From positions 1-10,859 of the forward strand of contig CAIXMC010000238.1 in assembly GCA_903920405.1 (NCBI GenBank): a DNA stretch of 10,859 bases, in the 5' to 3' direction. The translations under genes and the position numbers were made by a program. Shown here piece after piece: positions 8,149 to 10,859 of this stretch; the stretch's first letter is position 1, and every line of letters starts with the position of its first letter. The notes under the pieces were generated by a model, which saw only the letters and a program-made list of their open reading frames with translations, did not search any database and was not told the origin of the DNA. The DNA is from an uncultured beta proteobacterium. GTDB taxonomy: Bacteria; Pseudomonadota; Gammaproteobacteria; Burkholderiales; Burkholderiaceae_C.

Positions 8149-8184
8149 CTTTCATCATTTAGAGTGGACTGGATGCCATGAAAG
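8149..8184. repeat. Inverted repeat with 7-bp perfect arms
   Basis: CTTTCAT (8149-8155) and ATGAAAG (8178-8184) are exact complements separated by 22 bases. It lies inside the alternative N-terminal extension of the kinase frame, which suggests that this stretch is non-coding. Confidence 0.7.
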
Positions 8185-8191
8185 TTAGTTC

Positions 8192-8232
8192 GAACGGCAG
8201 TGATCAAAAGTAGCTGGGTTACCCGGCCGTTC
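8192..8232. repeat. Inverted repeat with 7-bp perfect arms and inner palindrome
   Basis: GAACGGC (8192-8198) and GCCGTTC (8226-8232) are exact complements around 27 bases that contain the odd-centred palindrome GGGTTACCC (8216-8224). The left arm is overlapped by the palindrome GTTCGAAC (8188-8195). The nested layout resembles a structured RNA leader, though I cannot match it to a known riboswitch. Confidence 0.7.
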
Positions 8233-8283
8233 TTTCACTTCGCCCATTGCGATGGCCTGCAGTAGTCTCAGGGTGCATCGCCC

Positions 8284-9696
8284 TTACGCTTTCAATGCAG
8301 TCAGCACCTCATTGAGCATTTTCTTGGCATCGCCAAATAGCATTCTGTTATTTTCTTTGTAAAACAAAGGGTTATCAACGCCAGCGTACCCCGATGCCAT
8401 GCTGCGCTTCATGACAATGGAGGTCTTGGCCTTCCAGACTTCCAACACGGGCATACCGGCAATCGGACTGTTGGGGTCATCCTGGGCAGCGGGGTTCACA
8501 ATGTCGTTCGCACCAATGACCATGGCAACATCGGTTTTTGGAAAATCATCGTTCAACTCGTCCATTTCCATCACGATGTCATAAGGCACTTTGGCTTCGG
8601 CCAGCAGCACATTCATGTGACCTGGCATACGCCCTGCCACCGGATGAATGCCAAAGCGAATATTGACACCCCGATCGCGCAAGACCTTCGTAATCTCAAA
8701 CACCGTGTGCTGTGCCTGCGCTACGGCCATGCCATAACCTGGAACGATGATGACGCTTTTGGCTTCACGCAGCAGTTCGGCAGTGTCAACACTGGAAATA
8801 GAAGTGACCTCGCCTGCCGGCACCAGGGCGTCACCCGTCACGGCGAGTTTGCCGCTCCCCGTACCAAAGCCACCTGCAATCACACTGATAAAGCTGCGAT
8901 TCATGGCTTTGCACATGATGTACGACAGAATGGCACCACTCGAACCCACCAGCGCACCGGTCACAATCAACAAGTCATTGGACAGCATAAAGCCTGTGGC
9001 TGCTGCCGCCCAGCCAGAATAACTGTTGAGCATGGACACCACCACCGGCATGTCCGCGCCGCCAATGGCCATGACCATATGAATACCAAACAAAAGTGCA
9101 ACGGCAGTCATCACAAACAGGGGCATCATGCCATCTGCGATGGATTCTGCGTTCAGAAAAGCACATCCAAACCAGATAACCACCAGCAAACCGGTCAAAT
9201 TCAGCCAATGGCGACCTGGCAAGAGCATGGGAGAGCCGCCAATTTTTCCGTTAAGTTTTCCAAACGCAATAAGCGACCCCGAAAAGGTCACGGCACCGAT
9301 CAAAATACCGATGTAAATCTCAATCTCGTGAATGGACTTGTCAGCACCGAAGAGAACAACCGAATGATCAATGTAGCTGGCAAATCCGACCAGAACGGCA
9401 GCCAGCCCCACCAGGCTGTGCATCAAGGCCACGAGTTCTGGCATTTGCGTCATTTGAACAGTACGGGCGGCGTAGATGCCAATGCAAGCGCCCACCAGCA
9501 TGGCTGCAATGATCCACGGAACGCCTGCCATGCTCACACGCGGTCCAAAAATGGTGGCCAACACCGCGATGGTCATGCCAATCATGCCGTACAGGTTGCC
9601 ACGGCGCGAAGATTCAGGGTTGGACAAGCCCCCCAGACTCAAAATAAAAAGAATGATGGCTCCAATGTAGGAGACAGTTGATACGTTACCAGTCAT
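8284..9696 (-). CDS. pntB: NAD(P) transhydrogenase subunit beta
   Basis: PntB is the beta subunit of the inner-membrane transhydrogenase, which moves hydride between NADH and NADP+ while carrying protons into the cytoplasm. It supplies most of the membrane channel (domain II) and the NADP(H)-binding domain III. At 470 residues it matches the usual length (E. coli 462). The N-terminal two thirds is strongly hydrophobic. [21 protein letters not shown] (85 onward) contains His93, equivalent to E. coli betaHis91, which is important in proton transfer. The highly conserved block around [20 protein letters not shown] (212-231) follows. Domain III starts near 310, with the NADP-binding loop [10 protein letters not shown] (320-329), [20 protein letters not shown] (347-366), [14 protein letters not shown] (395-408) and KRSM..GYAG (430-439). 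The start at 9696 gives the expected N-terminus and has GGAG 7 bases upstream; the open frame to 9840 is a shadow of pntA. It follows pntA by 16 bp, and the two should be one operon. Confidence 0.98.
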   Translation of the reverse strand: MTGNVSTVSYIGAIILFILSLGGLSNPESSRRGNLYGMIGMTIAVLATIFGPRVSMAGVPWIIAAMLVGACIGIYAARTVQMTQMPELVALMHSLVGLAAVLVGFASYIDHSVVLFGADKSIHEIEIYIGILIGAVTFSGSLIAFGKLNGKIGGSPMLLPGRHWLNLTGLLVVIWFGCAFLNAESIADGMMPLFVMTAVALLFGIHMVMAIGGADMPVVVSMLNSYSGWAAAATGFMLSNDLLIVTGALVGSSGAILSYIMCKAMNRSFISVIAGGFGTGSGKLAVTGDALVPAGEVTSISSVDTAELLREAKSVIIVPGYGMAVAQAQHTVFEITKVLRDRGVNIRFGIHPVAGRMPGHMNVLLAEAKVPYDIVMEMDELNDDFPKTDVAMVIGANDIVNPAAQDDPNSPIAGMPVLEVWKAKTSIVMKRSMASGYAGVDNPLFYKENNRMLFGDAKKMLNEVLTALKA

Positions 9697-9703
9697 AAAG
9701 GTT

Positions 9704-9707
9704 CTCC
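9704..9707 (-). promoter_or_regulatory. Ribosome-binding site of pntB
   Basis: GGAG on the minus strand lies 7 bases before the pntB ATG at 9696, within the 16-bp gap after pntA. It fixes the pntB start and argues against the upstream in-frame ATG codons inside pntA. Confidence 0.8.
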
Positions 9708-9712
9708 AGTGC

Positions 9713-10859
9713 TTATTTGCGGAACATGGCCAGCATGCGCTGAGTGACGGCAAACCCGCCAAACATGTTGACGGCGGTAAGCACAATGCCAAACACCGCC
9801 AGATAGCGTATCCACTCGTTGGGAGGGAGGCTTGCATCACTCAAAGGCGGGGCAATTTGTATCAAAGCGCCAATGGCAATGATGCTGCTGATGGCGTTGG
9901 TCACACTCATCAAGGGTGTATGCAGGGCGGGGGTGACATTCCAGACCACCATGTAGCCCACAAAGCACGCCAGCACAAACACAGTGAAGTGCGCCAGGAA
10001 AGCACCCGGCGCGTTGGCGCCCACGAACCAAAACAGTGCAGCCACCACAGCAAACATCATGGCCAGTTTGTTGCCAGCCATAGGCTCGCTGGCAGCACCG
10101 TGACCGTGGCCTTTTTTGGCCGAAGGCGCAGCAGCAGGTTTAGGGGTAGGGGTAGGGGTAGCAGAAGGTGCAACCGACAATTTTGGAGCAGGTGGTGGCC
10201 AAGTGATGTTGCCTTCCTTGACCACTGTGGTGCCACGCAAGACTTCATCATCCATATTGACGTTGATGATGCCGTCTTTGGTTTTGCACAATTCTTCGGT
10301 CAGTCTGAATAAATTGGTGGCATACAAGTGACTGGACTGGGTGGGAAGGCGGCTGGGCAAATCGCTATAGCCAATGATGATGACACCGTGTTTGACAACC
10401 ACTTTGCCATGTTCAGTCAGTTCGCAATTGCCGCCTTGTTCGGCTGCCATATCCACAATCACGCTGCCGGGTTTCATCGACTGAACCATCTCGGCAGTAA
10501 TCAAACGAGGAGCGGGTTTGCCGGGAATAAGCGCCGTGGTGATGATGATGTCCACCTCTTTGGCCTGCTTGGCAAACGTGGCACGCTGGGCTTTTTGAAA
10601 GCCTTCGCTCATGACCTTGGCGTAGCCACCAACTCCAGTGCCTTCTTCAACATAATCCACCGGCACAAATTCACCGCCCATGGATTTGATTTGATCAGCC
10701 ACTTCGGGGCGGGTGTCGTTGGCACGCACAATGGCACCCAAACCCACGGATGCGCCAATGGCAGCCAAGCCTGCAACCCCTGCGCCAATCACGAACACCT
10801 TGGCCGGTGGCACTTTGCCTGCGGCCGTGATTTGGCCGGTGAAAAAGCGACCGAACTGA
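9713..10859 (-). CDS. pntA: NAD(P) transhydrogenase subunit alpha, N-terminus cut by the window edge
   Basis: PntA is the alpha subunit of the proton-translocating transhydrogenase. It carries NAD(H)-binding domain I and several membrane helices of domain II, pairing with PntB. The frame is open from the right edge to a TAA at 9713-9715 (381 residues visible); by comparison with E. coli PntA (510 residues) about 140 N-terminal residues lie outside. A GTG at 10813 is internal, not the start: the codons before it read [14 protein letters not shown], a conserved block. The Rossmann loop GAGVAG is at visible residues 25-30, then [25 protein letters not shown] and [14 protein letters not shown]. 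An Ala/Pro/Thr linker with GHGHG leads to the membrane part, which contains [20 protein letters not shown] and [15 protein letters not shown] and ends [15 protein letters not shown]. Both NAD-binding and membrane parts are on one chain, unlike the split alpha1/alpha2 form of some bacteria. Confidence 0.98.
   Translation of the reverse strand, partial: QFGRFFTGQITAAGKVPPAKVFVIGAGVAGLAAIGASVGLGAIVRANDTRPEVADQIKSMGGEFVPVDYVEEGTGVGGYAKVMSEGFQKAQRATFAKQAKEVDIIITTALIPGKPAPRLITAEMVQSMKPGSVIVDMAAEQGGNCELTEHGKVVVKHGVIIIGYSDLPSRLPTQSSHLYATNLFRLTEELCKTKDGIINVNMDDEVLRGTTVVKEGNITWPPPAPKLSVAPSATPTPTPKPAAAPSAKKGHGHGAASEPMAGNKLAMMFAVVAALFWFVGANAPGAFLAHFTVFVLACFVGYMVVWNVTPALHTPLMSVTNAISSIIAIGALIQIAPPLSDASLPPNEWIRYLAVFGIVLTAVNMFGGFAVTQRMLAMFRK
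10142..10159 (-). repeat. Three 6-bp tandem repeats in the PntA linker
   Basis: Three exact copies of AGGGGT (plus strand; ACCCCT on the coding strand) encode a Thr-Pro-Thr-Pro-Thr-Pro stretch in the flexible linker between the NAD-binding domain and membrane helices. It is in frame, so gain or loss of a copy would only change linker length. Confidence 0.9.

Larger units (their letters stand above)
8097..8283. other. Structured 187-bp spacer between pntB and the kinase gene
   Basis: No gene is convincing here. The stretch holds a chain of short inverted repeats: 8121-8133, 8149-8184, 8192-8232, 8244-8255 (CCAT/ATGG, 4-base loop) and, as a plus-strand RNA only, 8271-8283 (GGGTG/CGCCC with one wobble). 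None is followed by a T-run in the direction of transcription, so I do not call an intrinsic terminator for pntB. No well-spaced -35/-10 pair stands out, although a kinase promoter would be expected here. It could be a structured 5' leader, an interspersed palindromic repeat element, or both. Confidence 0.6.

Noticed and set aside
8188..8232. Plus-strand resemblance to the 3' end of a cyclic-di-GMP-I riboswitch (AGCTGGGTTACC)
   Set aside because: The rest of the riboswitch consensus is missing on that strand, and the sequence downstream is antisense to pntB, so there is no gene to control.
8617..9681. Long plus-strand open frame (354 codons) opposite pntB
   Set aside because: Its translation is rich in His, Asn, Gln and Arg with no recognisable domain, and it lies fully antisense to the very well conserved pntB. 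It is a codon-bias shadow.
10142..10159. Telomere-like GGGGTA repeats
   Set aside because: Only three copies, in frame within pntA, encoding a Thr-Pro linker. This is a low-complexity coding repeat and not a chromosome end.

Overview
The window looks like ordinary chromosomal DNA of a betaproteobacterium, probably order Burkholderiales. The case rests on three things: the GlnRS has an insert before the HIGH motif of a kind I associate with that order, PntA is a single chain as in proteobacteria, and the sensor kinase has a betaproteobacterial-looking N-terminus. G+C appears moderate, near half by eye and not computed. All six genes lie on the minus strand, so transcription runs from high to low coordinates. 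I see no tRNA, rRNA, CRISPR array, transposase, phage gene or attachment site.

In transcription order, the right end holds pntA (cut by the window edge) and pntB, the two subunits of the proton-translocating transhydrogenase that links NADH/NADPH balance to the proton gradient. They are 16 bp apart. Next comes a 187-bp non-coding stretch (8097-8283) packed with short inverted repeats. It is followed by a 1451-residue hybrid sensor kinase: membrane-anchored, with an extracytoplasmic Cache-like sensor, HAMP, three PAS domains, kinase core, a degenerate receiver, a true receiver and an Hpt domain. Its stop codon overlaps the start of a small HDOD-domain gene in an ATGA arrangement, so the two are probably translationally coupled and act together. 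After 37 bp comes selD (selenophosphate synthetase), and after a further 46 bp comes glnS (glutaminyl-tRNA synthetase), which runs off the left edge.

The genes form two clear pairs (pntAB, kinase-HDOD) and two housekeeping genes. Short gaps from the kinase gene to glnS would allow one transcript, but no promoter or terminator is convincing. The functional links are mostly loose. SelD and GlnRS may touch the same molecule, because selenophosphate can be used to make 2-selenouridine at the wobble base of tRNA-Gln. I do not find a clearly new system. The items most worth a second look are the structured spacer 8097-8283, the coupled kinase-HDOD pair with its pseudo-receiver and altered HD dyad, and a short tandem repeat that could mask the HDOD ribosome-binding site.
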